DNA of 64,000 bases from the NCBI RefSeq assembly GCF_947259345.1, contig NZ_CAMYLS010000028.1, positions 1 through 64,000 on the forward strand, written 5' to 3'. Of the stretch, positions 50,275 through 61,200 are shown piece after piece. The stretch's first letter is position 1. Every line of letters begins with the position of its first letter. The translations under genes were made by a program, and so were the position numbers. Below the pieces are notes generated by a model that was not told the DNA's origin, ran no database searches, and saw only the letters and a program-made list of their open reading frames with translations. Source of the DNA: an uncultured Maricaulis sp. (GTDB taxonomy: Bacteria > Pseudomonadota > Alphaproteobacteria > Caulobacterales > Maricaulaceae).

Positions 50275-52017
50275 CTACCATCTCCGCTCGAAGCGACGGC
50301 GCAGATAGATGGCCAAGGCATTGAAGCCGATCATCAGCGCGAGAAGAACAAGGATTGCGGCGGCGGTGCGAGCCTCGAAGGCCCGTTCGGCACCGTCCGA
50401 CCACAGGAAAATCTGCACCGGCATGACCGTTGCCGGTTCGGTAAAGCCTTCCAGCCCGAGCGTCGGCGCGTCGGCGATGAAGGCGACCATGCCGATCATC
50501 AGCAGCGGCGCCGTCTCGCCCATGGCCTGGGCCAGGCCGATAATGGCACCGGTGAGGATGCCGGGTGCCGCCAGCGGCAAGACATGATGGAAGACGGTCT
50601 GGGTTCGTGAAGCGCCAACGGCCAGGGCCGCCTGGCGGATGGATTGGGGTACCGCCTTGAGCGCGGCACGGGTAGCAATGATCACGGTCGGCAGCGTCAT
50701 CAGGGACAGGACCAGACCACCCACCAGCGGCGCCGATCGCGGCAGGCCGAAGGCATTGATGAAGACAGCCAGTCCGAGCAGACCGAACACGATCGACGGA
50801 ACCGCAGCGAGATTGTTGATATTGACCTCGATCAGCGCGGTGAACCGGTTCTTCGGGGCGTATTCCTCGAGATAGAGCGCGGTGAAGACACCGATCGGCA
50901 CCGAGATGATGATGGTGATGATCATCGTCAGGATGGAGCCGTAAAGCGCGCCCTTCACACCGGCCAGCTCGGGTTCCCGGCTGTCCGCATTGGCAAAGAG
51001 ATAGGTATTGAAGGTCGAGCTGATGGCCCCGCGCTCTTCCAGCGCCCGCGTCCAGACGATCAGCTGATCCGAGACGCGGCGGCGTTCGACCGGCGTATCG
51101 ATGACCTGGATCGACCAGGCGTTCTCGGCTTCGACGCTGTCGCCGCCGAGCAGATATTCCCCGGTCCCGCCGGCCCCGTTGCGGGCCAGGCTGGCAAGCC
51201 GGACCGTGCGACCTTCGCTTTCAACCAGAATGCTGGGCAAACTATTGTCGAGTTCGATCGGTCCGGCGTCGATCTCGAGCCGCGCACGAATGTCCGCTGC
51301 CTGGCGACGATTGAGGTCGGCGTCGTAAAGCATGTCTTCTGCTTCAGTGCCGCTCAACTCCTGCGCCCGTTCGGTCAGACGATCAGCCTCCGTCTCCAGC
51401 AAGGTCGCGCGAGCCCGCAGCGTGCGGGCAATTTCAGCGGCGAGGTCACGAAAGTCTGTCGCCGTGGACCGCACAACAACGCCAGCATCGGACGGCTCAA
51501 GGCTGAGCGTGCCCTGCGGCTGGAAACTGCGCTCCTCGACCAGCAAACCCTTGAGATAGAGGTCAAGGTCATCGGCAAGCGGCATGGTGAAACGGTGTTG
51601 CGTCCCGATCAGGCCCGGATCCTCAAGCACCTCATCCATCAGGCGGGTCGCGTTGAGGGCAGTATAGAGGCTGAACAAATTGCGCAGCTCGCGGCGACCG
51701 GTCACTTCGGGAAATTCGGTGCGGATCGCGTTTTGCAGGACACGGCTATAGCTGCCCCGGCGCAATGAGTCCTCGCTGCGCTCGCCGGACGGATCGACCA
51801 GCTCTTCGTCCAGGTCGACCGTCAATTCCAGCTCGTTGACCGTGAAAGCCGGCAATCCGCCGGAGACAATCGAGCTCAGCAGGATGACCAGGATGCCGAC
51901 GGCTGCGGCGACGGCGGCCAGGCCAGCCGCGCGAAAGCGAAGCTCGGCCCGATAGCGTGCGCCGAGATTCTTGCTGACGGCGGTCCGGATCGGCGAGATG
52001 TCGGGCGTATCAGTCAT
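50275..52017 (-). CDS. pstA: Phosphate ABC transporter permease PstA, long form
   Basis: 580 aa, much longer than E. coli PstA (296 aa). A single N-terminal helix ([18 protein letters not shown]) is followed by about 330 residues of periplasmic sequence, then the permease core with six helices and the EAA-like loop [22 protein letters not shown]. The long N-terminal extension is the known DUF3333-type arrangement of alphaproteobacterial PstA. Start is the Met at 52017, overlapping pstC by eight bases. Confidence 0.93.
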   Translation of the reverse strand: MTDTPDISPIRTAVSKNLGARYRAELRFRAAGLAAVAAAVGILVILLSSIVSGGLPAFTVNELELTVDLDEELVDPSGERSEDSLRRGSYSRVLQNAIRTEFPEVTGRRELRNLFSLYTALNATRLMDEVLEDPGLIGTQHRFTMPLADDLDLYLKGLLVEERSFQPQGTLSLEPSDAGVVVRSTATDFRDLAAEIARTLRARATLLETEADRLTERAQELSGTEAEDMLYDADLNRRQAADIRARLEIDAGPIELDNSLPSILVESEGRTVRLASLARNGAGGTGEYLLGGDSVEAENAWSIQVIDTPVERRRVSDQLIVWTRALEERGAISSTFNTYLFANADSREPELAGVKGALYGSILTMIITIIISVPIGVFTALYLEEYAPKNRFTALIEVNINNLAAVPSIVFGLLGLAVFINAFGLPRSAPLVGGLVLSLMTLPTVIIATRAALKAVPQSIRQAALAVGASRTQTVFHHVLPLAAPGILTGAIIGLAQAMGETAPLLMIGMVAFIADAPTLGLEGFTEPATVMPVQIFLWSDGAERAFEARTAAAILVLLALMIGFNALAIYLRRRFERRW

Positions 52018-53710
52018 ATTTTTCCCGGTATCTTTGCACAACGCGCAGGGCGATGACGTTCATCACCAGGGTGATGACGAAGAGGACCAGGCCCAGCGCG
52101 AAGGCGGACAGGGTCTTGGGACTGTCGAATTCCTGGTCACCGGTCAGCAGCATCACGATCTGGACCGTGATCGTGGTGACCGATTCCAACGGATTGGCGG
52201 TCAGATTTGCGCCCTGTCCGGCCGCCATGACCACAATCATGGTTTCGCCAACAGCGCGTGACACGGCCAGCAGGATGGCACCGACGATGCCGGGCAGCGC
52301 GGCGGGGATGATCACGCGCCCGATCGTCTCCGATTTGGTCGCGCCCATGGCGTAGGAGCCGTCGCGCAGGGATTGCGGCACGGAATTGATCACATCATCG
52401 CTGAGCGAGGAGATGAAGGGGATGATCATCACCCCCATGACCAGGCCGGCCGAAAGCGCGCTCTGGGTCACCACATCGTCGATGCCGATCATGGCGAAGA
52501 AGCCGCGAATGGCGGGCCCGACAGTCAGGAGGGCAAAGAAACCATAGACCACGGTGGGCACACCGGCGAGAATTTCCAGAACCGGCTTGGCGGTCAGCCG
52601 GAAGCGCGGCCCGGCATATTCCGAGAGATAGATGGCCGAGAGCAGACCGATGGGCACAGCCACAATCATCGCGATCACGGTGATCATCGCCGTGCCGGCA
52701 AAAAGCGGCACCGCCCCGAAGGCACCGGACTGGCCGACCTGGTCGGCCCGCAAGGCAATCTGCGGCGACCATTGAAGGCCGAACAGGAATTCGGTCAGCG
52801 GTACGGTCGAGAAGAATCGAAGGCTTTCAAACAGAAGCGAAAACACGATGCCGATCGTCGTCATGATGGCTATGACGGAAGACAGGAAGAGCATGGCCGT
52901 AACCAGGCTCTCGACATGATTGCGGGCCCGGAAGGCTGCGGCGACCTGCCCGCGAGTCCGAATCAATCCGCCAAAGGCGATGGCGATGGCTATGCCGGCG
53001 ACCAGATTGCGAATCTGGTCGGCATGGCGGCGCATGACCGCGGCTGCAGCATCCAGCTCGGGGCTGGCGCGGCTGGCGAGACCATCGGTCGCGATCCGCC
53101 TCGCGTCGGAAAGGAATAGCTGGCGCCGCTCGCGCGGCGCATGCGCGAGCTCGAAGCCCGCCAGGGCGCGAACCGATGCCCCCGCTTCCGCCGCTTCGTC
53201 CGAAACACCATCTCGCAGCTCGGCCCGCCGCCCAAGCCGTGCGTCTTCAGCCGTTGCGAGCTGGTTGACCAGATCGGTCTGTTCACTTTGCAACGCTTCC
53301 AGGCGCGCCGGGTCGCGATCACTGCCGCTTGCGCTGCGCAGATCTGCCATGGCCTCGGCAACGCCGTCAGCCCGATCGCGCAGAACGGCCAGCGTCTCCG
53401 CCAGAGCCAGGGTTTCGGTGTCGGCTTCCAAAGCCGTCTCAAAACTCGCCGTGAGCGCGGCCGCGTCGCGGCGCAACTCCATGGCGGTGAGCCGATCAAC
53501 AAGACCGCTGCCGAACATGCCGTAGGCGGCAAGCAGGATGAAGGCCGGCAGTCCAGTCCAGATCGCGACGTAATAGCCATGGAAATTGGGCAGGGAGTGC
53601 AACCGCGCCGTCGCGCCGGAGACCGCGGAGATCGCCCGCGATCGGCCGACATAGAAGCCGCCGGCCAGCATCACGATGATCGCAAGTGCGACTATGGCGA
53701 TAATGGACAT
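52010..53710 (-). CDS. pstC: Phosphate ABC transporter permease PstC, long form
   Basis: 566 aa, against 319 aa in E. coli. Two N-terminal helices (IIAIVALAIIVMLAGGFYV; a second near residue 50-70) are followed by a periplasmic coiled coil (LEADTETLALAETLAVLRDR, residues 90-150), then the permease core with the EAA loop NSVPQSLRDGSYAMGATKSE. First gene of the pst operon; a three-repeat Pho box lies 88-116 bp upstream. No pstS gene is in this operon. Confidence 0.93.
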   Translation of the reverse strand: MSIIAIVALAIIVMLAGGFYVGRSRAISAVSGATARLHSLPNFHGYYVAIWTGLPAFILLAAYGMFGSGLVDRLTAMELRRDAAALTASFETALEADTETLALAETLAVLRDRADGVAEAMADLRSASGSDRDPARLEALQSEQTDLVNQLATAEDARLGRRAELRDGVSDEAAEAGASVRALAGFELAHAPRERRQLFLSDARRIATDGLASRASPELDAAAAVMRRHADQIRNLVAGIAIAIAFGGLIRTRGQVAAAFRARNHVESLVTAMLFLSSVIAIMTTIGIVFSLLFESLRFFSTVPLTEFLFGLQWSPQIALRADQVGQSGAFGAVPLFAGTAMITVIAMIVAVPIGLLSAIYLSEYAGPRFRLTAKPVLEILAGVPTVVYGFFALLTVGPAIRGFFAMIGIDDVVTQSALSAGLVMGVMIIPFISSLSDDVINSVPQSLRDGSYAMGATKSETIGRVIIPAALPGIVGAILLAVSRAVGETMIVVMAAGQGANLTANPLESVTTITVQIVMLLTGDQEFDSPKTLSAFALGLVLFVITLVMNVIALRVVQRYREKYD

Positions 53711-53797
53711 GCAATTCCCCTCGGCTCGCCGATCGGTGGTCCGTTTCCTCGTGCACCGAGTCGCTTGGTACTAGTACGCCCGTTGCGGGCCCCGTTT

Positions 53798-53826
53798 ATG
53801 ACAACCAGGCTACAGTTTTGTGACAA
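53798..53826 (-). promoter_or_regulatory. Three-repeat Pho box upstream of pstC
   Basis: On the minus strand three 7-bp repeats TTGTCAC, CTGTAGC and TTGTCAT are separated by 4 bp each (11-bp period), the spacer of the first pair being AAAA. The first two units match the Pho box consensus CTGTCAT-N4-CTGTCAT at most positions. PhoB bound here should activate pstCAB-phoU-phoB on phosphate starvation. Confidence 0.8.
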
Positions 53827-53875
53827 CGACCGGTTTGCATGCAGGGAATATCAAACAAGGGGGCCAAATACCTGA

Positions 53876-55261
53876 TTATTCGATATATTTTTGCGAAGAT
53901 TGCGGCATTGGCAGAAATACACTGAAGACCGATCCGGCGCCCGGCAGGCTCTCGACCGTGAAGCCGCCGCGATGCCGGTTGATGATGTGCTTGACGATGG
54001 CCAGCCCCAGGCCCGTGCCCTCGCGCGGACCACTCTTTTGACCATCAACACGATAGAAGCGCTCGGACAGGCGCGGCAAATTGCGCCGCTCGATACCCTG
54101 ACCGCCATCGCGGATCCGGACCGCCATGAAACGGTCGCCCGGCTCCGAAGCGGGTGCGGCAAGGGTCAGGCGACTGGCTTCGGGACCAAGCATCAGGCCC
54201 GGCCGCTCCGCCTGGTCGCGGGTCAGATTGGCGGACAAGCGAATCTCGACCGTCGAACCGGCCGCCGAATACTTGATCGCATTTTCGACCAGATTCATCA
54301 CCACTTCGAGCAACTGATCACGATCACCAACCGCCAGTGCCGGCTCCACTTGCATGTCGAGTTCGATCGATTTCTCGGTCAGCTGTGGCCGCAACACATC
54401 CACCACATCCTCGACAATCGAGCCCAGGTCCGCAGTGCTGCTGGGCGGGACATGCTCGTCCATCTCGACCCGAGACAGGGACAGAAGATCGTTGATCAGG
54501 CGCTGCATCCGTTCCGTCTGATCAAACATGATCGCCAGAAAGCGGTCCCGCGCGTCCGGGTCGTCCTTGGCATGACCGCGCAACGTCTCGATGAAACCGG
54601 CAAGCGACGCCAAGGGCGTTCGAAGTTCGTGGCTGGCATTGGCCAGGAAGTCGGCCCGCATGCGGTCAGCCCGCTTGATTGAGGTCTCATCCGAGAGCAC
54701 CAGCATGGCCCGCCAGGGCTGGGACGGATCCTTGCGCGATGCGAGCGGCGCCACATGGGCGCGAACATGGCTCTCGACCGGCGCCATCATCGAGTATTCG
54801 ACCGGCTCCACGGCCTGGCCCCGCAAGGCCGCACTGACCGCCTCCAGAACCTGTGGCTGGCGCAGAACCGCCGACAAGTGTCCGGTGGCCATTCCAAGGC
54901 CCAGGAAGTCGCGTGCGGCCGGATTGGCAATCTCGATACGTCCGCCCGCCCCGATCAGGAGGACGGGAATCGGCAAGTGCTCAAGCATGACCTTTGCGCG
55001 CTGGGCTTCATCGCCATCATCGCCATCGCGCTCGCGCAGGGCCTGGTTTTCAGGTGCCGGATTGAGCGTCGTACTGATTGTGAGATAATAGAAGGTGGAG
55101 AGCGCGGCGATCGTGGCTATGGCGACGACCGTTTCCAGAAAGCCCAGTTCACCGAACAGCCAGAACAGCACAAGCACCACGCTGCCCAGTGCCGCAACGG
55201 CAGCCGTATCTCGGCGCCGGATGCGGATCAACGGCGCGTCGGAAGCCCTTTTATTGCTCAA
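53876..55261 (-). CDS. phoR: Phosphate regulon sensor histidine kinase PhoR
   Basis: 461 aa. Two N-terminal helices (residues 20-62), a PAS domain (IPVLLIGAGGRIEIANPAAR), the HisKA H-box SHELRTPLASLAGFIETLR, and an ATPase domain with N-box VVMNLVENAIKYS, G1 RDGGQGIE, F-box SERFYRVD and G2 GTGLGLAIVKHI. It phosphorylates PhoB when phosphate is low. It is 165 bp upstream of pstC on the same strand, with the Pho box between. Confidence 0.95.
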   Translation of the reverse strand: MSNKRASDAPLIRIRRRDTAAVAALGSVVLVLFWLFGELGFLETVVAIATIAALSTFYYLTISTTLNPAPENQALRERDGDDGDEAQRAKVMLEHLPIPVLLIGAGGRIEIANPAARDFLGLGMATGHLSAVLRQPQVLEAVSAALRGQAVEPVEYSMMAPVESHVRAHVAPLASRKDPSQPWRAMLVLSDETSIKRADRMRADFLANASHELRTPLASLAGFIETLRGHAKDDPDARDRFLAIMFDQTERMQRLINDLLSLSRVEMDEHVPPSSTADLGSIVEDVVDVLRPQLTEKSIELDMQVEPALAVGDRDQLLEVVMNLVENAIKYSAAGSTVEIRLSANLTRDQAERPGLMLGPEASRLTLAAPASEPGDRFMAVRIRDGGQGIERRNLPRLSERFYRVDGQKSGPREGTGLGLAIVKHIINRHRGGFTVESLPGAGSVFSVFLPMPQSSQKYIE

Positions 55262-55469
55262 GTTTTAGTCGCCTTCAGGCCGATCTTGGGTCATGAAGCC
55301 ACCAACCGGGCCGGGGCTGGTGTCTCAGCTGCACGCCTTCTAGCCCGATTTGCATCCAAAAGACGAGCCTGCGGCATCAAAGCTGTAAAGGCAGACTTGG
55401 CACATCACGAATTTCGAGAGAGTTTTCATGCCATTCGCTAATCATTTAGTGTTTTTCGATAAAAATCTG

Positions 55470-55497
55470 TTGACTTTCGCTATGCCCTTTCTAGGAT
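55470..55497 (+). promoter_or_regulatory. Candidate promoter of the tolC-MFP-RND operon
   Basis: TTGACT (five of six) and TAGGAT (four of six) are 16 bp apart, 39 bp before the outer membrane factor start codon. Confidence 0.5.
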
Positions 55498-55535
55498 GCC
55501 GGTCTAATCAGGATCAAGACGTGCGGGGACAACGC

Positions 55536-56951
55536 ATGGCAAAACGTTTGCTAGTAATCGCCACAGCACTGGCCACCGCCTCCTGCAGCTCGCTGCAGGC
55601 TTTCGAGACGCGGGAATTCGGGTCTGACGGGGTTCTCCCCTCGGCGCCATCTTCCTGGTCTGCGGGCAATGGTGACGCCGGTGCGGAACTGGCCCGTGAC
55701 TGGGTCGCTTCCATGCAGGATGAGCGCCTGGCCGCGCTGATCGACGAAGCCTTCGACGGCAATCCGTCGCTGGCCCAGTCCTTGGCGCGGTATCATGGCG
55801 CGGTTGCGGCGGCCCGTATTGACGGTGCGCGCTACCTGCCCTCCCTGGACGGGAGTTTGGGCTATCAGCGCACCCAGCCGAATGTCGGTTCGGGTTCGGA
55901 CAGTTTCGGACTTGACCTTTCAGCGTCCTGGGAAACCGATCTGTGGGGTGCACTGCGTGACAATGCGCGCGCCAGCGGCCTCAACGCAGAAGCCGCGGCA
56001 GAAGATGTCCGCGCGAGCCAATTGTCGGTCGCCGGCCTGGTCGCCAAGGGCTGGTTCTCGCTGATCGAGGCCCGCCTGCAGACCGAGCTGGCCGAACGTG
56101 ACGTGGCCACCCGCCAGAATTCGCTCAACCTGACCGAACGCCGCTTCGCCCGCGGTCTCGTGCGCAGCTCGGATGTGCGCACTGCGCGCAGCGCCCTGGC
56201 GTCGTCGCAAGCGGCCCTGGCCTCGCGCCAGCGCTCCGAAGCCGCATCGGCCCGCAGCCTCGAAACCCTTCTCGGCCGCTATCCGTCCGCCACGCTGACA
56301 CCGGAGCATGACTTTCCGGAGTTCGGCGCGATTGGCGGTCTTGGCACGCCGATCGACATGCTCAACCGCCGCCCGGATGTCCGTGCTGCCGAGAATCGGC
56401 TGAGCGCAGCCGGTTTCCAGGCCGACGCCGCGGCCAAGGCACTCATTCCCAGCCTCTCCCTGCGTGGGTCGTCCGGAACGGGCGGGGTTGATGTCTCCGA
56501 CATGTTCGACCTCGATACCCTGGTCTCCAGCATCACGGCCTCGCTGGTTGCACCGATTTTCGACGGCGGTCGCCTGATCGCGCAGCGCGACCAGGTCTAT
56601 GCCACGGCCGAAGGACTGGTCGCGAGCTATATCGCGACGGTCCTGACGGCCTGGCAGGAATCGGAAAACGCCATCCACGCCGACGCCATTCTCGCCCAGC
56701 GGGTCGAGAATCTGCAGCAGGCGTATGAAGAAGCCGCCGCCGCCGAGGACCTTGTGGTCCGCGAGTACTCACGTGGCGTATCGACCATTTTCGAACTGCT
56801 GACCGCCCAGTCACGGCGCATCAGCGCAGAAAGCCAATACATCTCGGCACGTCGCGAACGCGCGACCAATCGTGTCGATCTTTATCTCGCCCTCGCCGGC
56901 GATTTCTCCGCGGCCCAGTCCGCAGACCCGGCCGCGCACACAGGAGAATAA
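55536..56951 (+). CDS. RND efflux outer membrane factor (OprM/NodT family lipoprotein)
   Basis: 471 aa. Lipoprotein signal (VIATALATASC, Cys about residue 17), then two OEP repeats forming the tunnel: WVASMQDERLAALIDEAFDG with NPSLAQSLARYHGAVAAARI and later DVRTARSALASSQAALASR, PIDMLNRRPDVRAAENRLSA, the latter the OprM/NodT signature (RRPDVRAAE). It forms the outer membrane channel for the following adaptor and pump. Start ATG follows GGGGA; the open frame from 55428 lies in the promoter region. Confidence 0.93.
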   Translation: MAKRLLVIATALATASCSSLQAFETREFGSDGVLPSAPSSWSAGNGDAGAELARDWVASMQDERLAALIDEAFDGNPSLAQSLARYHGAVAAARIDGARYLPSLDGSLGYQRTQPNVGSGSDSFGLDLSASWETDLWGALRDNARASGLNAEAAAEDVRASQLSVAGLVAKGWFSLIEARLQTELAERDVATRQNSLNLTERRFARGLVRSSDVRTARSALASSQAALASRQRSEAASARSLETLLGRYPSATLTPEHDFPEFGAIGGLGTPIDMLNRRPDVRAAENRLSAAGFQADAAAKALIPSLSLRGSSGTGGVDVSDMFDLDTLVSSITASLVAPIFDGGRLIAQRDQVYATAEGLVASYIATVLTAWQESENAIHADAILAQRVENLQQAYEEAAAAEDLVVREYSRGVSTIFELLTAQSRRISAESQYISARRERATNRVDLYLALAGDFSAAQSADPAAHTGE

Positions 56952-56953
56952 TT

Positions 56954-58237
56954 ATGGGCAAGCTCATCGGACGCTTTTTGATCATTGGCGTTGTTTTCGT
57001 TCTCGGCTTTGGCGTCATCTTCACGCTCTTCGGTACCCAGGAGCAGCCGGAACGGGCCAATGCAGCCCCCCGCCCGGTCGCGGTTTTTGTTGACGAGGCC
57101 CGCCTCGACACAGTGGCCCTTCAGGTCACCTCCCAGGGCGAAGCCCGGCCGCGCACACAGATCAGCCTGGTCCCGCAGGTTGCCGGCCGCATTACCTATG
57201 TGAACCCGGACTTCATCGAGGGCGGCTTCTTCGAAGCCGGCGAAACCCTCGTCCAGATCGATGATGCCGACTACCGTCTCGCCGTGACCCGTGCCTCGGC
57301 CCAGGTCGCCCAGGCGGAACAGGCCCTGGCTCGCGAACGGGCGGAATCCGAACTGGCCGCAAGCGAGTGGGAGGAACTGGGTGAGGGCGAAGCTTCGTCC
57401 CTGACGCTGCGCGAGCCGCAACTCGCAGAAGCCCGCGCCCAACTGGCAGCAGCCGAAGCCTCGCTTCAGTCGGCCCGCCTGGACCTGGCACGGACGCGCA
57501 TCTCCGCGCCTTTCAGCGGTCGTGTCCGCGCCAAGAATGCCGATCTCGGCCAGTATGTGTCTCCGGGCACGCCGCTGGGTGAAGTCTTCTCGACCGACGC
57601 GGTTCTGGTGCGCCTGCCGCTGACCGATCACGAACTGGGCCTGCTGGGTATTCCGATTGCCTACAACGCCGCTGGCGGTCCGGGCATGCCGGTGGAGCTC
57701 AGCGCGACCCTGGCCGGTCGTCCGCAAGTCTGGCAGGGCCATATCACCCGCACGGACAGCGCCATCGATCCGCAGACCCGCGTGCTCTATGCCATCGCCG
57801 AAGTCATGGATCCCTATGGCGAAGGCGCCGGTGATGGCACGCCGCTGGCCGTCGGCCTCTTCGTGACCGCCAGCATCACTGGCCGCAATGTCGAGAATGC
57901 CTACGTCCTGCCGCGCTCCGCGCTGCGTGGCCAGAGCAATGTCTATGTTGCCGAAGAAGGCGGAACGCTCTCTGTGCGCACGGTCGAGGTCATCGACTCC
58001 AACGCCCAGGAAGTCATCGTCTCGTCCGGCGTGCGTGGCGGCGAAATGGTCGTCACCTCGCCGATCCGGGGTGCCAGCGACGGCATGCGCATCCAGACCT
58101 TCGGGGCGGATGGCGAAATGATCGCGGCCTATTCGGCAACCTATGACGACCAAGCAGCCGACGAACCGGCCGAAGAAGGCCTGGCAGAAACCGAGACCGG
58201 CGAAGCCGACAGCGACGCTGTCGCGAGCGCTGGCTAA
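56954..58237 (+). CDS. RND efflux periplasmic adaptor (membrane fusion protein)
   Basis: 427 aa. N-terminal helix (FLIIGVVFVLGFGVIFTLF) anchors the protein; barrel-sandwich halves GEARPRTQISLVPQVAGRIT and SARLDLARTRISAPFSGRVR flank an alpha-helical hairpin (residues 120-175), with a C-terminal beta-barrel. Acidic C-terminal tail of about 50 residues. It starts two bases after the outer membrane factor gene and couples it to the pump. Confidence 0.93.
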   Translation: MGKLIGRFLIIGVVFVLGFGVIFTLFGTQEQPERANAAPRPVAVFVDEARLDTVALQVTSQGEARPRTQISLVPQVAGRITYVNPDFIEGGFFEAGETLVQIDDADYRLAVTRASAQVAQAEQALARERAESELAASEWEELGEGEASSLTLREPQLAEARAQLAAAEASLQSARLDLARTRISAPFSGRVRAKNADLGQYVSPGTPLGEVFSTDAVLVRLPLTDHELGLLGIPIAYNAAGGPGMPVELSATLAGRPQVWQGHITRTDSAIDPQTRVLYAIAEVMDPYGEGAGDGTPLAVGLFVTASITGRNVENAYVLPRSALRGQSNVYVAEEGGTLSVRTVEVIDSNAQEVIVSSGVRGGEMVVTSPIRGASDGMRIQTFGADGEMIAAYSATYDDQAADEPAEEGLAETETGEADSDAVASAG

Positions 58238-58266
58238 GCGACCGAACCAGACGGAGGACAACGGCG

Positions 58267-61200
58267 ATGACCGATCCCAACACCACTCATGAAGAAGCCC
58301 CGCGGGGCGGCATTGTCGGCTGGTGGGCACGGAATACCGTCGCCGCCAACCTGGTCATGATCATCGCCGTTGTTGGCGGTTTCATCGGCTATAACTCGCT
58401 CAACCGCGAGGTCTTCCCGACCGTCTCGGTGAACGGTGCCAGCGTCTCCGTGGCCTGGCCCGGCGCCTCCCCGCAAGAGGTCGAAGAACAGATCATCGTG
58501 CGGATCGAGGAAGCGCTGTCCGACATGGACGGCATCGAGACGATCACCTCCACCGCCCGCGAAGGCGGCGGCAATATCAATATCGAGGGCAAGCGCTCGG
58601 TCGATGTCGGCGAGTTCATCGACGCCATCAAGCTGGAAGTCGATTCCGTCAACAACTTGCCGCAATCGGCCTTCCGCCCTGTGGTAACGCCGTGGCGCTC
58701 ACAGGATCAGGTCGTCGGTTTTGCCGTTCACGGCAGCGCCGAACGACGTGATTTGCAGGCCATTGGCCGCGAGATCCGCGACGAGGTTGCCCAGCTGCCT
58801 GGCGCCTCCATCGTCAATATGTGGGCAACGCGCGGCGAGGAGGTCTCGATCGAGGTCTCCGAGGAAAACCTGCGCCGCTATGACCTGACCTTTGACGAGA
58901 TCGTTCGCGCTGTGCGCTCAAGCTCGCTCAATGCCTCGGCCGGCAGCGTCCGGACGGAGCTGGGCGATGTCAGCATCACCTCGCGCCAGCTGGCCGATAC
59001 AGCCCCGGAATTCGAGGAAATCATCATCCGTCAGACCTCGGATGGCGGCACGCTGCGCGTCAGCGATGTGGCCCAGGTCACGGATGGCTTCTCGGACTTC
59101 AACCTGGAAGCGACCTATAATGGCGAGTCCATGGTGCTGGTCGTGGTGGAGACCTCGCCGAATATCGACGTCGTCGACACCTCGCAGCAGGTTCGCGACT
59201 ATATCGACCGCAAGCGCCTGGAATTGCCCGATGGCGTCCACCTCTCGCTGTGGTGGGACAATTCGGAAATGTATACGGGCCGCATGGAAACGATCGCCAA
59301 TTCCGCCCTGTTCGGTGGATTGCTGGTTCTGATCGTTCTCTTTCTTTTCCTGCGCCCCATCGTTGCTTTCTGGGTCACCATCGGGATTTTCGTCGCCTTC
59401 GGCGGTGCCTTCCTGATCCTGCCCATGATGGGCGTGACCTTGAACATGCTGTCGCTGTTCGCCTTCCTGCTGGTGATCGGTATCGTCGTCGATGATGCCA
59501 TCGTGGTCGGCGAGAATATCTATGACAGGGTGGAACGGGGCGAACCCGGCCTGACGGCGTCGATCGTCGGCACCCAAATGGTGGCCAAGCCGGTCATTTT
59601 CGCGGTCATCACGACGATCATGATGTTCTCGCCCTGGATGTTGCTGACCGGTCCGGAAGTCCAGTTCACCCGCCAGATCTCGCTTGTCGTGATCGCGGCC
59701 CTGGCCTTCTCGCTGATCGAGTCTCTGCTCATCCTGCCGGCTCACCTCTCGCACATGAAGCCGCAAACGAATACGGGCTTCTTTGGCCCGCTGATTGCGA
59801 TGCAGCGCGCCATTGCCGGCACGCTTCTCAGCTTTGCCCGAGGCGTCTATCGCCCGGTCGCCAAGGCGTGTATCCGCAATCGTTATGCGACCTTCTTCGG
59901 CTTCTTCCTGATCTTCGTGATCTCCATCTCGCTGATGATGACCAACCGCGTCGGATCGGTCTTCATGCCGCAGATCGAGAATGAGACGATCCAGACCTCG
60001 ATCACGCTGGCCGAGGGCACGCCCTGGGGTCGGACCGAGCAGGTCCGTCAGCAACTCGACCGCGCCCAGGACGAAGCGCTCCGCTATTACCGCGAGCAAT
60101 TCCCCGGCGAAGTCGACATGATCGAAAGCCGCTCGACCCTGGCCACGGATGGTCGCATCCGCGCCTGGATCACGCTGGCAGATCCGGAAGATCGCCCGGG
60201 CAACCTGCCGACTTCGGAAGTCGCCGCACAGATCCGCGAATTCCTGGGTCCGATCCCGGATGCCGAGGAAATCCGCCTCGACTCGACCATCAATAATGGT
60301 GGCAATGGCATGCGTTTCGCCCTCTCCGGTCAGAATCTGGACGAGTTGCGGGCCGCCGCCGATGACCTGAAGGAACAACTGCGCAGCTATGACACCCTGT
60401 ATGATGTCGTCGACAGCATGCAGACCTCGACCGAGGAATTGCAGGTCCGCCTGCGTCCGAACGCCCAGGCGCTCGGCCTGACCCTCGCCGATGTCACCAA
60501 TCAGGTGCGGCAGTCCTTCTACGGTGTCGAAGCCCAACGCCTGCCGCGTGACGGTCAGGACGTACGGGTCATGATCCGCCTCGACGAAGCCTCGCGCCGG
60601 TCGCTGGATACTTTCCGCGATATCCGCATCCGCACCGCCGACGGACGTGAAGTGCCGCTGGCCGCGGTCGCCGAGGCCGACTTTGCACCGGGCCTGAACC
60701 GGATCAATCGTCGCAATGGCATGCGCACCATCACGGTGAGCGCTGAATTGTCAGACCCGGCCGCGCGCGGCGACATCACGACGGCGCTGAGCGAGAATTA
60801 CTGGCAGACCTTCGAGGCCCGCTTCCCGCACGTTTCCCGTGACGAGATCGGCCAGGCCGAAGGCGAACGCGAATTCATGGCGGAAGTCATGGTCCTGCTC
60901 GCCTTTGCCCTGATCTCGATGTACCTGCTGCTGGCGATCGCCTTCCGCTCCTACTTCCAGCCGATCGTGATCATGATCGCCATCCCGTTCTCGCTGACCG
61001 GCGCCATCTTCGGACATTATCTGTTCGACATGCCGATCGCCCTCTTCTCCTATTTCGGGGTCGGGGCGGCAGCGGGCGTTGTCATCAATGACAATCTGGT
61101 GCTGATCGACTTCGTGAACCGGCTGCGCGCCAATGGCGTCGGGGCCTTCCAGGCCCTGGTCGATGCCGGCGTGCAGCGCTTCCGCCCGATCCTGCTGACC

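Noticed and set aside
58918-60537. 539-codon minus-strand frame opposite the RND pump
   Set aside because: Shadow of the pump; composition dominated by Asp, Arg, Gln, Glu without structure.
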